This document shows positions 1 through 8,531 of a stretch of 64,000 nt of DNA, piece after piece. Source of the stretch: a bacterium (GTDB lineage Bacteria; Verrucomicrobiota; Verrucomicrobiia; Verrucomicrobiales; Akkermansiaceae); NCBI GenBank assembly GCA_018222765.1, contig JAAEZT010000010.1, positions 1-64,000 of the forward strand, read 5' to 3'. The notes beneath the pieces are model-generated. The model saw only the letters and a list, made by a program, of their open reading frames with translations, ran no database searches and was not told where the DNA came from. The translations under genes were made by a program, and so were the position numbers. The stretch's first letter is position 1. The number at the start of each line of letters is the position of its first letter.

Positions 1-2
1 AT

Positions 3-1712
3 GAGAAAAAGGACTTCCTTTATATTTTCTCTGACATGGTGGATCCCAAGATCCGACGCGAGGGAATCCGCTCCCTCTTTTCCCAAGGACTCCTCCGCTT
101 TCGGGATCACCGCGTCTTTTACAATCCTGCGATCATCGCCGCCGAGATTACCCTTCAGGAAAAAAACTCCGAAATCATTCTCCGACGCTCGGCTCCCAGC
201 ACTAAAGCTCCCTGGCTCATCACCAAACCTTTCGACCTCCCGGCCAATGAGGCAACCGCGAAACAACTCGTCCTCGGTCTCACCAATCTCTCAGCCGATG
301 CCGTCTTCGACGAATCGGCGCTTACTCTCCCCGAACCCCTTCCCGAGAATATCGACTTCTCAGTGTCCCTCCGATTCTATAATCCCGACGGCACGCTGGG
401 CACTCCGGTGAAGGCTTCGTTTTACCCTCCGGAAAAGGAAGAAGACCCTTTCGTTTACGCCGTCGTTCACGATGAACCTGAGCACCGACGCCCCGCAATC
501 CTGCGTATCCCCCGCGTTCAAGGCACTCCCCTCGCCTCCATTCCGCGCAACGTCAACGACCTCCGCGACCGCACCATCACCTCGCTACAGGTTGCCGATA
601 TCGACGGACTACAAATGACCGACGGACTGGGCCGTCATCTCAAACTCAAACTCGAGAAAGATCCCCATGAACGCGCCTTTCGTTGGCACGCCGAGGCCTA
701 TCAATTCCTCGACGAATCAGGAAGACGCGAAATCAACTACCAGGGACCGTGCAACGAAGAACAAGTGAATTCACTTTTCCTCACCCTCTTCAAAAACAAG
801 ATCAAGCAGTTCACCGATGATGCTGCCACGGCGATGAAACTCCCCGATTACGGCCTTGATCAACCGATCAGACAGATCGAATTCTCACTCCGAAACGGCG
901 AACTTGCCGAGTTTATCATCGGACAAAAGATTCTCCCCCACTATTACGCCGTTCGTGAAAAAGGCGGTAAGGTGATGGAAATCACCAGGACCGACTACGA
1001 TGAAGCCCTCAAAGGCAAGCTCACTGCGAACACCTCGCGAATCTTGCAATCTCCTCTCTCCGAAACCCAAATCGACCTCGATCTTTACGGTTTAAAAAAA
1101 GCTAAGACGGTTACCGTGAAGAACGATACCCAATCAGCAGATCTCAAAGTCGCGGTGAAAGGAAGAGCTCATTTTTACGCCCACCGCATGGGCTCCAGCA
1201 GAGTAGTCGAAATTGATCCCGGCAGCCTCGCCTCCATGCCGCTGGCCTCTTTCCGCTGGCAAAATACCGCGCTCTGGAATATCGACGCCTTCGAAGTCAA
1301 AGGCCTCGTCATCAAACGCGCCGGACAGCCCGTCCTTCAGTTAAATCAAAATTTCGTGCGCGAAAAATGGACTGCTCAGCAAGGCTCCACCAACGTCTCA
1401 GCCAAGCTCAACATCAACAAAGCAAACCGTTTCTTGAAACGTCTCACCGAATTAAAAGTCAACCGCTGGCTGGGACCTATTTCGGAAAACGCCTCCGAAC
1501 TTCTACAACAACCCGAGCTTGAAATCACCGTCCTCACCGAAAACATTGACGAGACCGGAAAAATTCAGGGGCTCACACCGCACACTCTCAAGCTTACTCC
1601 TGTCCCCGGACAAGCCAAACTTTTCCACTACGGAAGCAGTTCCACCAATGGCAGCTTCTTCCTCCTGACCGATGACTCCAAGAGGGCCCTCGAAGTTGAA
1701 TTACTGGAATAG
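3..1712 (+). CDS. DUF4340 domain-containing protein (5' end outside window)
   Basis: The reading frame is open from base 3 with no stop before the first ATG at 36, so the gene most likely begins outside the window. The visible part is about 569 residues. The N-terminal stretch, with the pattern APWLITKPFDLPANEATAKQ followed by a leucine-rich helix, matches the repeated unit of DUF4340 proteins. In that family it sits between a membrane anchor and a beta-rich domain; the anchor would lie upstream here. Family members commonly lie beside gliding or ABC-type export genes and act at the cell envelope, but their biochemical role is unknown. The downstream ion-channel gene is on the same strand 55 nt away. 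The family call is by pattern recognition; the function is not known. Confidence 0.7.
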   Translation, partial: EKKDFLYIFSDMVDPKIRREGIRSLFSQGLLRFRDHRVFYNPAIIAAEITLQEKNSEIILRRSAPSTKAPWLITKPFDLPANEATAKQLVLGLTNLSADAVFDESALTLPEPLPENIDFSVSLRFYNPDGTLGTPVKASFYPPEKEEDPFVYAVVHDEPEHRRPAILRIPRVQGTPLASIPRNVNDLRDRTITSLQVADIDGLQMTDGLGRHLKLKLEKDPHERAFRWHAEAYQFLDESGRREINYQGPCNEEQVNSLFLTLFKNKIKQFTDDAATAMKLPDYGLDQPIRQIEFSLRNGELAEFIIGQKILPHYYAVREKGGKVMEITRTDYDEALKGKLTANTSRILQSPLSETQIDLDLYGLKKAKTVTVKNDTQSADLKVAVKGRAHFYAHRMGSSRVVEIDPGSLASMPLASFRWQNTALWNIDAFEVKGLVIKRAGQPVLQLNQNFVREKWTAQQGSTNVSAKLNINKANRFLKRLTELKVNRWLGPISENASELLQQPELEITVLTENIDETGKIQGLTPHTLKLTPVPGQAKLFHYGSSSTNGSFFLLTDDSKRALEVELLE

Positions 1713-1767
1713 TCCGGCATGATATTTGAGCTTGCCGAATTACCGTCTTTAAACGATCTCACCTGCT

Positions 1768-2694
1768 GTGAAAAGGCTCTCCCAGCAAATTGTCTCATCC
1801 TCGCTTTTTAAGAGATTCATCATCGGCGTCATCGTTTTTGCCGGACTCCTTGTCGGTATCGAGACCCACCAACCAACCCTGGAGGCACACCATACTCTCT
1901 TCAAAACGCTCGACCTACTTGTCCTACTGATTTTCATCATCGAGATCGCGCTCAAGCTCATCGCCCACTCCCCCCGGCCACTCGATTTCTTCAAAGACCC
2001 TTGGAATGTCTTCGACTTTGTAATTGTGGCCGTCTGCCTGATCCCTGCGAGCCGGAGCTTGGGCCCCGTCCTGCGCCTCTTCCGGGTCCTCCGGGTCATG
2101 CGGCTGCTCTCCGCTGTTCCGAAATTACAGATCCTCGTTTCGGCACTTCTCAAAAGCCTTCCCTCCATGGTCTATGTCTCCCTTCTCCTGTTCCTCCTGT
2201 TTTACGTCTATGGTGTAGCAGGCGTACTCTTCTTCGGAGCAAATGACCCGGTGCATTTTGGCCATCTCGGCGACGCCCTCCTCTCCCTCTTCCGGATCGT
2301 CACCCTCGAAGACTGGACTGACGTGATGTATCTCCAAATCTACGGCTCGGACATCTATCAGGGATACAACCTCTCCGCTGCGGACCTTGCCGCCAACTAT
2401 CCTCCTCTGGAACCCCAGGCTCAACCCATTCTCGGAGTCATCTACTTCGTCAGCTTTGTCCTCCTTGGCACCATGATCATGCTCAATCTCGTCATCGGCG
2501 TGATCGTCAACGGCATGGATGACGCCCGCGTCGATGCCGAAATCGAGTCCATCAAAAGAGCAGAGGCCGCTTTGGAAAACTCCGACGATGCCTTAAGCCT
2601 CAAGAATCAAATTTCCGTCCTCTCCAATCAACTGCGCGACCTCAACAACGGCGTGACTCGACTTTCGAAATCAATCGAGAAGACCCCGAACTGA
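1768..2694 (+). CDS. Voltage-gated cation channel, single-domain (NaChBac/Nav-like, Ca-type filter)
   Basis: A 308-residue, six-helix channel subunit that should assemble as a homotetramer in the inner membrane. S4 (about residues 93-115) has arginines every third position (R103, R106, R109, R112). The selectivity filter is TLEDWTD (179-185), and S6 contains MIMLNLVIGVIVNGM. The C-terminus (about 255-300) has heptads consistent with the tetramerising coiled coil of bacterial Nav channels. The filter differs from the TLESWS type of bacterial sodium channels by acidic residues at positions 4 and 7, the change that makes engineered NavAb calcium selective. About 20 extra residues lie between filter and S6. 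The start is GTG at 1768 without a clear Shine-Dalgarno. Ion selectivity is inferred. Confidence 0.9.
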   Translation: MKRLSQQIVSSSLFKRFIIGVIVFAGLLVGIETHQPTLEAHHTLFKTLDLLVLLIFIIEIALKLIAHSPRPLDFFKDPWNVFDFVIVAVCLIPASRSLGPVLRLFRVLRVMRLLSAVPKLQILVSALLKSLPSMVYVSLLLFLLFYVYGVAGVLFFGANDPVHFGHLGDALLSLFRIVTLEDWTDVMYLQIYGSDIYQGYNLSAADLAANYPPLEPQAQPILGVIYFVSFVLLGTMIMLNLVIGVIVNGMDDARVDAEIESIKRAEAALENSDDALSLKNQISVLSNQLRDLNNGVTRLSKSIEKTPN

Positions 2695-2695
2695 C

Positions 2696-3460
2696 TCATC
2701 GCAAATTGACAGTCCGAAAAGTGTATCGCGGATCCATCTCCGCCATCACCTTTCTCAATTTCTCCTGCACAATGGCGCTCCCATAAAACGGGCCCGCTCC
2801 CGGACCTCCGCGGGTGTGAGTTTCAACTAAAACAAGCTCCTGCCCATCGATCAAGAAAGAGGGGTTTCCGCTATCTCCCTTGATAAGTTCCTTCCCCCAA
2901 CCATGGGTGTCAGCCACGTCGTGCTCAAAAGCGATCATCACTCGATTCACCAACCGTACTTTATGAAAAAAGAGGCGGCGATTCTGATCAGTCACCATTA
3001 CCGGCCTTCCGATCAACGGTGTCGGATCATCGACCACTGCCGGAAGAGGATATGCACGATAAGCCGCAGGAACGGGCTGATTCAATAAACCAACTGCGAC
3101 ATCTCCGTATACGTTCCGACATTGAATCAACGTTCTCTCGAGAAATTTCCCCCGACGGTCATGAAAAATCACCTTTCCTCCCACTGGCCGCTGAAAATGT
3201 GCCGCCATGACAACATGACGTTGGCTCACTAAAGTCGCGGTCTCACGCCGATCAAATGATACCCCGGAAAGATCCATTCCGTTGGACCAACCTCGAGACT
3301 TTAGGGAATCTCCATCACGACGATACATCCTGAAAATTTCCGGGTTCCCCTTCGGCGGTGGAAGAACCGGATCCCCAGGAGTTAGTTCTTGAGAACAAGA
3401 AGCCAACAAGCCCAAAGCCAGAAATCCGGACAGTTGGAGACACCGTGTCAGCCACATCAT
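2696..3460 (-). CDS. Lipoprotein trypsin-like serine protease
   Basis: 254 residues. The signal peptide ends in the lipobox LLASC (Cys22), so the protein should be a membrane-anchored lipoprotein. The chymotrypsin-fold triad is readable: His88 in VMAAHF, Asp120 in YGDVAVGLL and Ser197 in IKGDSGNPSF. Spacing fits the S1 peptidase family, and the domain is compact with no PDZ domain, unlike DegP. The ATG overlaps the stop of the VWA gene upstream in an ATGA junction (3457-3460), so the two are probably translated together. The substrate is unknown; a role in envelope surveillance with the VWA partner is only a guess from the coupling. Confidence 0.85.
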   Translation of the reverse strand: MMWLTRCLQLSGFLALGLLASCSQELTPGDPVLPPPKGNPEIFRMYRRDGDSLKSRGWSNGMDLSGVSFDRRETATLVSQRHVVMAAHFQRPVGGKVIFHDRRGKFLERTLIQCRNVYGDVAVGLLNQPVPAAYRAYPLPAVVDDPTPLIGRPVMVTDQNRRLFFHKVRLVNRVMIAFEHDVADTHGWGKELIKGDSGNPSFLIDGQELVLVETHTRGGPGAGPFYGSAIVQEKLRKVMAEMDPRYTFRTVNLR

Positions 3461-4512
3461 TTCTCGACCTGCTCGCGCTTCCCGCCTTCTTTGACAATCG
3501 TCATTTGCCCACCCGTCTCAAAGGCCAGATGTTTGAGATCCTTGATCGCTTTAGGAACCATCATCGCCACGCAATTAACCGTCACGCCCATTTTCTTGGC
3601 GCGCTTGGCCACTTCCTTGGCCCAGATATCCGATCCTTGGGCGGCGCCATCAGTCATGAAGTAAATCATCTGAGGTGGTGGATCCATATCGAGAGCCATA
3701 TTTAAGGGATTATCCCAAACCGTTCCCCCAATCAGCTTCGTCTCCTGCACGATTTTTTTGAGCTTCTTAATTTTAAGCGGTGTCATTTCCTCCCAAGGTA
3801 CCGGCTGTTTCTTTCCATCGTGCTCCCACTTCGAATGCCCATTCCCGTTTCTTGCCCATTTATATTCCTTCCTTCCGGAAGTCACCACTCCTCCCCTGAC
3901 GGTGTCGCCCGCGACCCATGCCGGTCCTGCAAAGAAAATCATCCCCAGATCGAGGCCCGGATTCATCTTATCAAGCGATTCACAAAGCTCGTCTCTCATC
4001 AACCCTTGCCGATTCTGCCCCTTCATTGATGCCGAAAAATCAATGACATACGCGATTCGCTCCGCGCTCACTTTTTGACCAAAGAATGTCGTCCCTCCGC
4101 CACCGCTGCCGAAACTATCACCCGTGGACCAACCATCACCAAAGTCCTCACCATTCCCAAAGTCCACCGAAGCATCAGGAACTTCAAATTCGGGAACAGG
4201 GACTGCAACCGGCGAACTTGTCGTCGATGCAATCACCCGGGACATTGAGGCACTTGGCGCAGAAGGTTTGCGGCTCACTTCTGTTTTATGAGTGGGCTTC
4301 TTCACCTCTTCGATTTCATCTACAGGAGCCGAGTATGAAACCATGGTTGGAGTTTCGTCCTTCTCAATATGAAACAAAATGATCGCGAGAATCAGTCCTA
4401 TTAACATCAACATCAAAATTGCGGTGATGAGACTCACCACAGTGGAGATCCGGCGTTGCCGGTTCAACTTGGCGCGAGCCGCACTGGTAGAATTAGAAGT
4501 GACCGAATTCAT
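3457..4512 (-). CDS. Membrane-anchored von Willebrand factor A domain protein
   Basis: 351 residues from the chosen ATG at 4512. A short basic N-terminus is followed by one transmembrane helix (about 22-48), a low-complexity Pro/Ser/Gly linker, then a VWA domain with the MIDAS motif DFSAS (Asp158, Ser160, Ser162) and a later MTDGAA segment that supplies the third metal-site loop. VWA domains of this kind bind partners through a divalent cation; it should face the periplasm. A longer form starting at TTG 4596 is possible and has GGAG five bases before it, but the added 28 residues precede the natural basic-plus-helix start. It overlaps the protease gene by 4 nt. Confidence 0.82.
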   Translation of the reverse strand: MNSVTSNSTSAARAKLNRQRRISTVVSLITAILMLMLIGLILAIILFHIEKDETPTMVSYSAPVDEIEEVKKPTHKTEVSRKPSAPSASMSRVIASTTSSPVAVPVPEFEVPDASVDFGNGEDFGDGWSTGDSFGSGGGGTTFFGQKVSAERIAYVIDFSASMKGQNRQGLMRDELCESLDKMNPGLDLGMIFFAGPAWVAGDTVRGGVVTSGRKEYKWARNGNGHSKWEHDGKKQPVPWEEMTPLKIKKLKKIVQETKLIGGTVWDNPLNMALDMDPPPQMIYFMTDGAAQGSDIWAKEVAKRAKKMGVTVNCVAMMVPKAIKDLKHLAFETGGQMTIVKEGGKREQVEK

Positions 4513-4784
4513 AGGATTGGGGTGATTGAAATTGTTCGGAGAATTTCCTAAAGCAGCTTTCGCCGTGATTCTCCGATTCTGAAATGAAAAAATCAATGAA
4601 GCTCCGCTATTTTTCAGTAAATCCTGAATCTGAACACTTTACCGCTATTATCTAATTCACTCTGGCGACCGAACCATAGCGCTGAAATTGTGAAAACCCC
4701 GATGCAAACACCATTTCAACTATCTCTCCCGATGAATTATTTTTCGCCTTTTCAATTACTCCCAAACTCTGAATATCCCGTATC

Positions 4785-5447
4785 ATGCGACTCGCCATTG
4801 GAGATATTCACGGATGCCTCACTTCACTCAGGACCATACTTGATGTCATGCAACCAACTCCCGATGATCTTATCGTGACTTTGGGAGATTATGTCGACCG
4901 CGGACCCGATTCCAAGGGGGTCATCGATGATCTTCTCGAGCTAAAGGAAACTCACAACTTCATTCACCTTATGGGAAACCATGAAATTCAGATGATTCGA
5001 GCGCTCGAAACAGATCAAGATCGGAGTCGCTTTCTGAGTGGAATGTGTGGCGGACAAGAGACCCTCGATTCTTACGGCGGAGGATTTGACAACGTCCCGG
5101 AAGAGCACTGGAACTTCATACGCTCCGCCGAGCTTTATCATGAATTAAAAGAGCACATCCTCGTTCATGCCGGAATCGAAGAGAATATCTCGGTCGATTC
5201 ACAAGATCAGGAAACCTACTACTACCAGCGCTTCCATAGCCAACAACCTCACCAATCCGGCAAGACTGTCGTCTGCGGCCACACTATCCAAGGAGACCTT
5301 CCAACCGACCTTGGCTACGCAATCTGCCTAGACACCTGCGCCTACGGCGGGGGCTGGCTCAGCGCTCTCGATGTCGACACCGGAAAAATTTGGCAAGCCA
5401 ACGAACAGGGACAATCACGAGAACTTCATCGTAACGATCTCGCCTAG
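4785..5447 (+). CDS. PPP-family metallophosphoesterase (Ser/Thr phosphatase or Ap4A hydrolase type)
   Basis: 220 residues containing the full dimetal set of the PPP family: GDIHG (Asp7, His9), GDYVDRG (Asp35, Arg39), GNHE (Asn65, His66), HAGI (His128) and CGHT (His166). The length matches small bacterial PPP enzymes such as PrpA, PrpE and the lambda phosphatase, which remove phosphate from proteins or cleave diadenosine tetraphosphate. It should be cytoplasmic, as no signal sequence is seen. It stands alone, divergent from the VWA gene and convergent with the C1 peptidase gene, so context does not settle the substrate. Confidence 0.88.
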   Translation: MRLAIGDIHGCLTSLRTILDVMQPTPDDLIVTLGDYVDRGPDSKGVIDDLLELKETHNFIHLMGNHEIQMIRALETDQDRSRFLSGMCGGQETLDSYGGGFDNVPEEHWNFIRSAELYHELKEHILVHAGIEENISVDSQDQETYYYQRFHSQQPHQSGKTVVCGHTIQGDLPTDLGYAICLDTCAYGGGWLSALDVDTGKIWQANEQGQSRELHRNDLA

Positions 5448-5480
5448 GCTACGGAGCTTGGACTTGAGTCCGAGCTAATC

Positions 5481-6920
5481 CTATTTCGAATCAATCCCCT
5501 TCGCCCCCGGATACCAGGCCGGAAGAACTTTCGCACTCTGATCAAAGATAGCCAGAGCCTCCTTGGGCACGTGCTTACGATGCACAATAATGGTGTAAAC
5601 GTGCTCGCTGAACCAATCATCATAAAGGGTCCAACGACCTTCATTGCCCTTCTCGTTCCCCCAGCTATTTTCCACCAACCACTTCGTAGGCTTGCCTTCT
5701 TTCAAATCAACCCCGGTCAGAACCATGGCGTGATTTGAGGCACCGGCCCCAAAGCGGGAACGCTCTGCTTTGGAGAGATCCAACTTCACATCAAAGAGAG
5801 TCTCGTAATCGTAAAGATCCACTTCCATCATACCATGCTCTCTCGACTGATCCTCACTCATATTCACCGCAAACCACATCGCTTGATTGGCGAGCACTGA
5901 CTTCACCGCAATCTCTTTCATCTGGGAGATTTCGATATTCACAAAATTCATATCGTCCTCGCCCACAATGTTGCGCGCACGATGAAAGCGGTAATGCGCA
6001 TTCATCTTCTGACTGGGATCATTATACAGGCAGACGAACTCATTCAGGTCGACACCCACAAATTCTTTGTAAAATGACTGCGGAGTATACTTCTTCGCTA
6101 AAGTGAGATTCTTGTCGGCAACCTCCACCGTCACGCCCTCCTTCTCATCTTTCGATTTCGCCTTATAGCGCCATTCGAATTCAGTCGGCGGCTCGCCCAG
6201 GTTGATCGCCAAAAAACGGTAGATCTCTTTCAAGCTCTTCTCCTTCATCGTCCGCAAAGCCTCCTCACCAGAGCCCGCTTCACCGGCCTTGATCAAAGCG
6301 GCCGCCTGCGAATGCAACAGCCGCGCGAGAACCTTGTTCATTGTCGAAGTATTCTCACTGCTATGCGTCTCCGGCATCACCGACGAAGGAACTGCGCCAT
6401 ACTTACCAATTAATCCGGTGACATAATTCCACCAGCCACCGTCACCAACCAACCATTCGTTGACGAGCAACCATTCGCGATCGAGACGATCCACATCACG
6501 AAGTTCAATGATATCCTCCAGGTAGAGATTCGATTTCTCCATTTTGTCCCAAAACTGAAGATAAGCATTGGAAAACTCGAATCCGTCCAGACCGAGTTCG
6601 TTGATGACCTTCGGACGCATCACATTAAAGCCCGCGAACATCCAGCACCGTCCCGAGGACTTCTGATTGGTAATCCCCTTCGTCTTAATCTTGTGACTGA
6701 AGTGCCCGTCCTCGCCTGCGACGATCTCACGATTTAACGCGAGTTTGTTGATTTCGGTACTAGTCACGGCATTGTGCCGCGCACGATCTCCGGCATCCAT
6801 TTCGTATCCATCGCGGAGGTCCTCAAGAAGTTCCGGGGTCAGGGCTCCGGGAGATTCGGCTCGGGTATTCATTGAAGTAACTAAACTGGCAGTGGCCAGA
6901 GCGATCAAATTTCGTTTCAT
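5481..6920 (-). CDS. Exported C1B cysteine peptidase (bleomycin hydrolase / aminopeptidase C type)
   Basis: 479 residues. The papain-like catalytic set is present: Cys92 in SSGRCWMFAG preceded by the oxyanion Gln86, His397 in ASNHAMVLTGV, and Asn418 in VENSWG. The order, spacing and length match the C1B family (PepC, bleomycin hydrolase), which in most bacteria is a cytoplasmic self-compartmentalising hexamer. Here an N-terminal segment of about 20 residues (MKRNLIALATASLVTSMNTR) resembles a cleavable signal peptide ending near A-x-S/R-A, suggesting export. No GTG- or TTG-based shorter start removes it cleanly. The gene is monocistronic, with an unassigned 280 nt region upstream. Confidence 0.88.
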   Translation of the reverse strand: MKRNLIALATASLVTSMNTRAESPGALTPELLEDLRDGYEMDAGDRARHNAVTSTEINKLALNREIVAGEDGHFSHKIKTKGITNQKSSGRCWMFAGFNVMRPKVINELGLDGFEFSNAYLQFWDKMEKSNLYLEDIIELRDVDRLDREWLLVNEWLVGDGGWWNYVTGLIGKYGAVPSSVMPETHSSENTSTMNKVLARLLHSQAAALIKAGEAGSGEEALRTMKEKSLKEIYRFLAINLGEPPTEFEWRYKAKSKDEKEGVTVEVADKNLTLAKKYTPQSFYKEFVGVDLNEFVCLYNDPSQKMNAHYRFHRARNIVGEDDMNFVNIEISQMKEIAVKSVLANQAMWFAVNMSEDQSREHGMMEVDLYDYETLFDVKLDLSKAERSRFGAGASNHAMVLTGVDLKEGKPTKWLVENSWGNEKGNEGRWTLYDDWFSEHVYTIIVHRKHVPKEALAIFDQSAKVLPAWYPGAKGIDSK

Positions 6921-7201
6921 GGCTTTCCACCTGTAATAGGATGGTCAGAAGCCCTTGCAAAGGTTCAATTTTCCCACCTTTTCAAGAAGCCTGCCTCCAA
7001 AGAATCAGGCCTTCTCCACCCTCACTATAAATAGATTTCCAGAGGCATTCGACGTCTGGATCACCTTCCTGAGACTGACTTGTTCGGCAGTTTCCCACAA
7101 TCTGCAGTAACGCCCGATTACATCGCTGTGTGGATTCTTGCGACCTTTCCGGAGATACCCCCCTCGTTAATCAAACACGAAAGGTCAACTGTTTCTGCGC
7201 T

Positions 7202-7597
7202 TCAGTCCCCGCCAACACTCTCGATGCGGACCTTGCCGCCGAAACGTGTCACTCCGCCGTCGTAGCTTAAGTGAAGCATCACCGGGGATCCGTTACTGCG
7301 TGAGGGACGGGTCATCATTCCGATCTCCGCGTCACCACCCACTACAAACGGAAGCTGTGCTGCCGGCACCACCGTCGATTTTCCATCGTGGTCAACCACG
7401 TTCAATGCTCCGTCGGAAGCGACCCTGATTGCGCTGGGAGCGCGCAGCATCCGGGACGCTTCCACGTACTTCTGATGGTAGAGATCGGACATAAATGCCG
7501 TTCTAGTTCTCCGCGGATGGCTGATCCAGGAGGACACTAACTGGGCTACAGCGAGGATCGCGACCAGAGCCAGAGTCAATTTTATGTATTTGTTCAT
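7202..7597 (-). CDS. Hypothetical membrane-anchored protein
   Basis: 131 residues from ATG 7597. The N-terminus MNKYIKLTLALVAILAVAQL is a signal anchor or signal peptide, followed by a small soluble domain with alternating hydrophobic residues, probably beta-rich. A TTG at 7621 would add eight residues and is less likely. No cysteine pair or catalytic motif is visible and I do not recognise the family. It precedes another unknown membrane protein on the same strand, but 170 nt separates them, so an operon is uncertain. Confidence 0.55.
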   Translation of the reverse strand: MNKYIKLTLALVAILAVAQLVSSWISHPRRTRTAFMSDLYHQKYVEASRMLRAPSAIRVASDGALNVVDHDGKSTVVPAAQLPFVVGGDAEIGMMTRPSRSNGSPVMLHLSYDGGVTRFGGKVRIESVGGD

Positions 7598-7766
7598 TTT
7601 GTGTGTTAAATACGCGCTCAACCCTTTTTTGTTTTTTAAATATCTGGGCTTTATGATGTCGCGACGCCTCCGAACCGTTGTTTGAAGTCGATAGAGTTCC
7701 GATCGCCGTCCAGGATTGAGGTAGTCGGACTATTCCAGACGTTACTTGGCTTGTCGATGTTTTGGT

Positions 7767-8273
7767 TCATTCCCATGGCGACTTTTTCGGGGAACCACTG
7801 GAGCCTGTATATCCCCATTCAGATTCCCATTCGTGTAATCCGGCAATCTCGGTTTCGTGGAAGCCTCGAACCTTGCCGTAATCGCATGTAACCTCGAATA
7901 CCACTTTCACTGGTTGCTCGCCTTTATCACGGAGATAGGCAGCCAACTCATTGGAATATTCGCCTATGCAGTGGCCTGGGAAATCCACAAATGATAAAAC
8001 AATCTGTGATTGCTTCATTCCATTCGTTTGGTCTGCCTTGACCTCCCAAGTCATCATGTATTCGCGGGTCTCTTTCTGGTCGATAAACGGCCCGACACTC
8101 GTCAAGAGAAACGTAAAGAGCCCCGTGAAAAGCAGCCCAGAAATGAGCGCCACGCTCGCCTTCTTGAATTTGGTCTTCGCCAACCAGCAGATGAACAGGG
8201 AGAGGCCAATGAACAAAGACAGCCCGCCGACAAAAAGGAACGGGCGAACGTCGATGTATCCAAGGAGTGTCAT
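7767..8273 (-). CDS. Hypothetical protein with two N-terminal membrane helices
   Basis: 168 residues from ATG 8273. Two hydrophobic helices (about residues 10-30 and 37-57) are followed by a soluble domain of about 100 residues with two conserved-looking cysteines (in FPGHCIGEY and VTCDYG) that could form a disulfide outside the cytoplasm. The tail is Ser/Gly/Pro-rich. A longer form from GTG 8345 has GGAG four bases upstream and adds 24 mostly polar residues; I cannot decide between the two. The family is not recognised. Codon use does not differ strikingly from its neighbours. Confidence 0.5.
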   Translation of the reverse strand: MTLLGYIDVRPFLFVGGLSLFIGLSLFICWLAKTKFKKASVALISGLLFTGLFTFLLTSVGPFIDQKETREYMMTWEVKADQTNGMKQSQIVLSFVDFPGHCIGEYSNELAAYLRDKGEQPVKVVFEVTCDYGKVRGFHETEIAGLHEWESEWGYTGSSGSPKKSPWE

Positions 8274-8531
8274 TCTTTGTTTTTCATCGAACAGCTTTAT
8301 TAGTAGCACGGTCGGGACCTTCCACCCTCTTTTTCCGTAACCCACCTTACTCCGACTAGCGGATTTTTATTTGTCTATCAGCAACTCTAGGCGACTCAAT
8401 TCACGACTCTTGAATTCTTCCCTTAGCCGAGGATTTGAAATTGTTCCTCGGGGGTTATTACGACTCCGTATTTCCTAACCTTCAAAGAGTCATAATGGCT
8501 TACCATTTAAAAGGAAGCCATGTTGATGACA

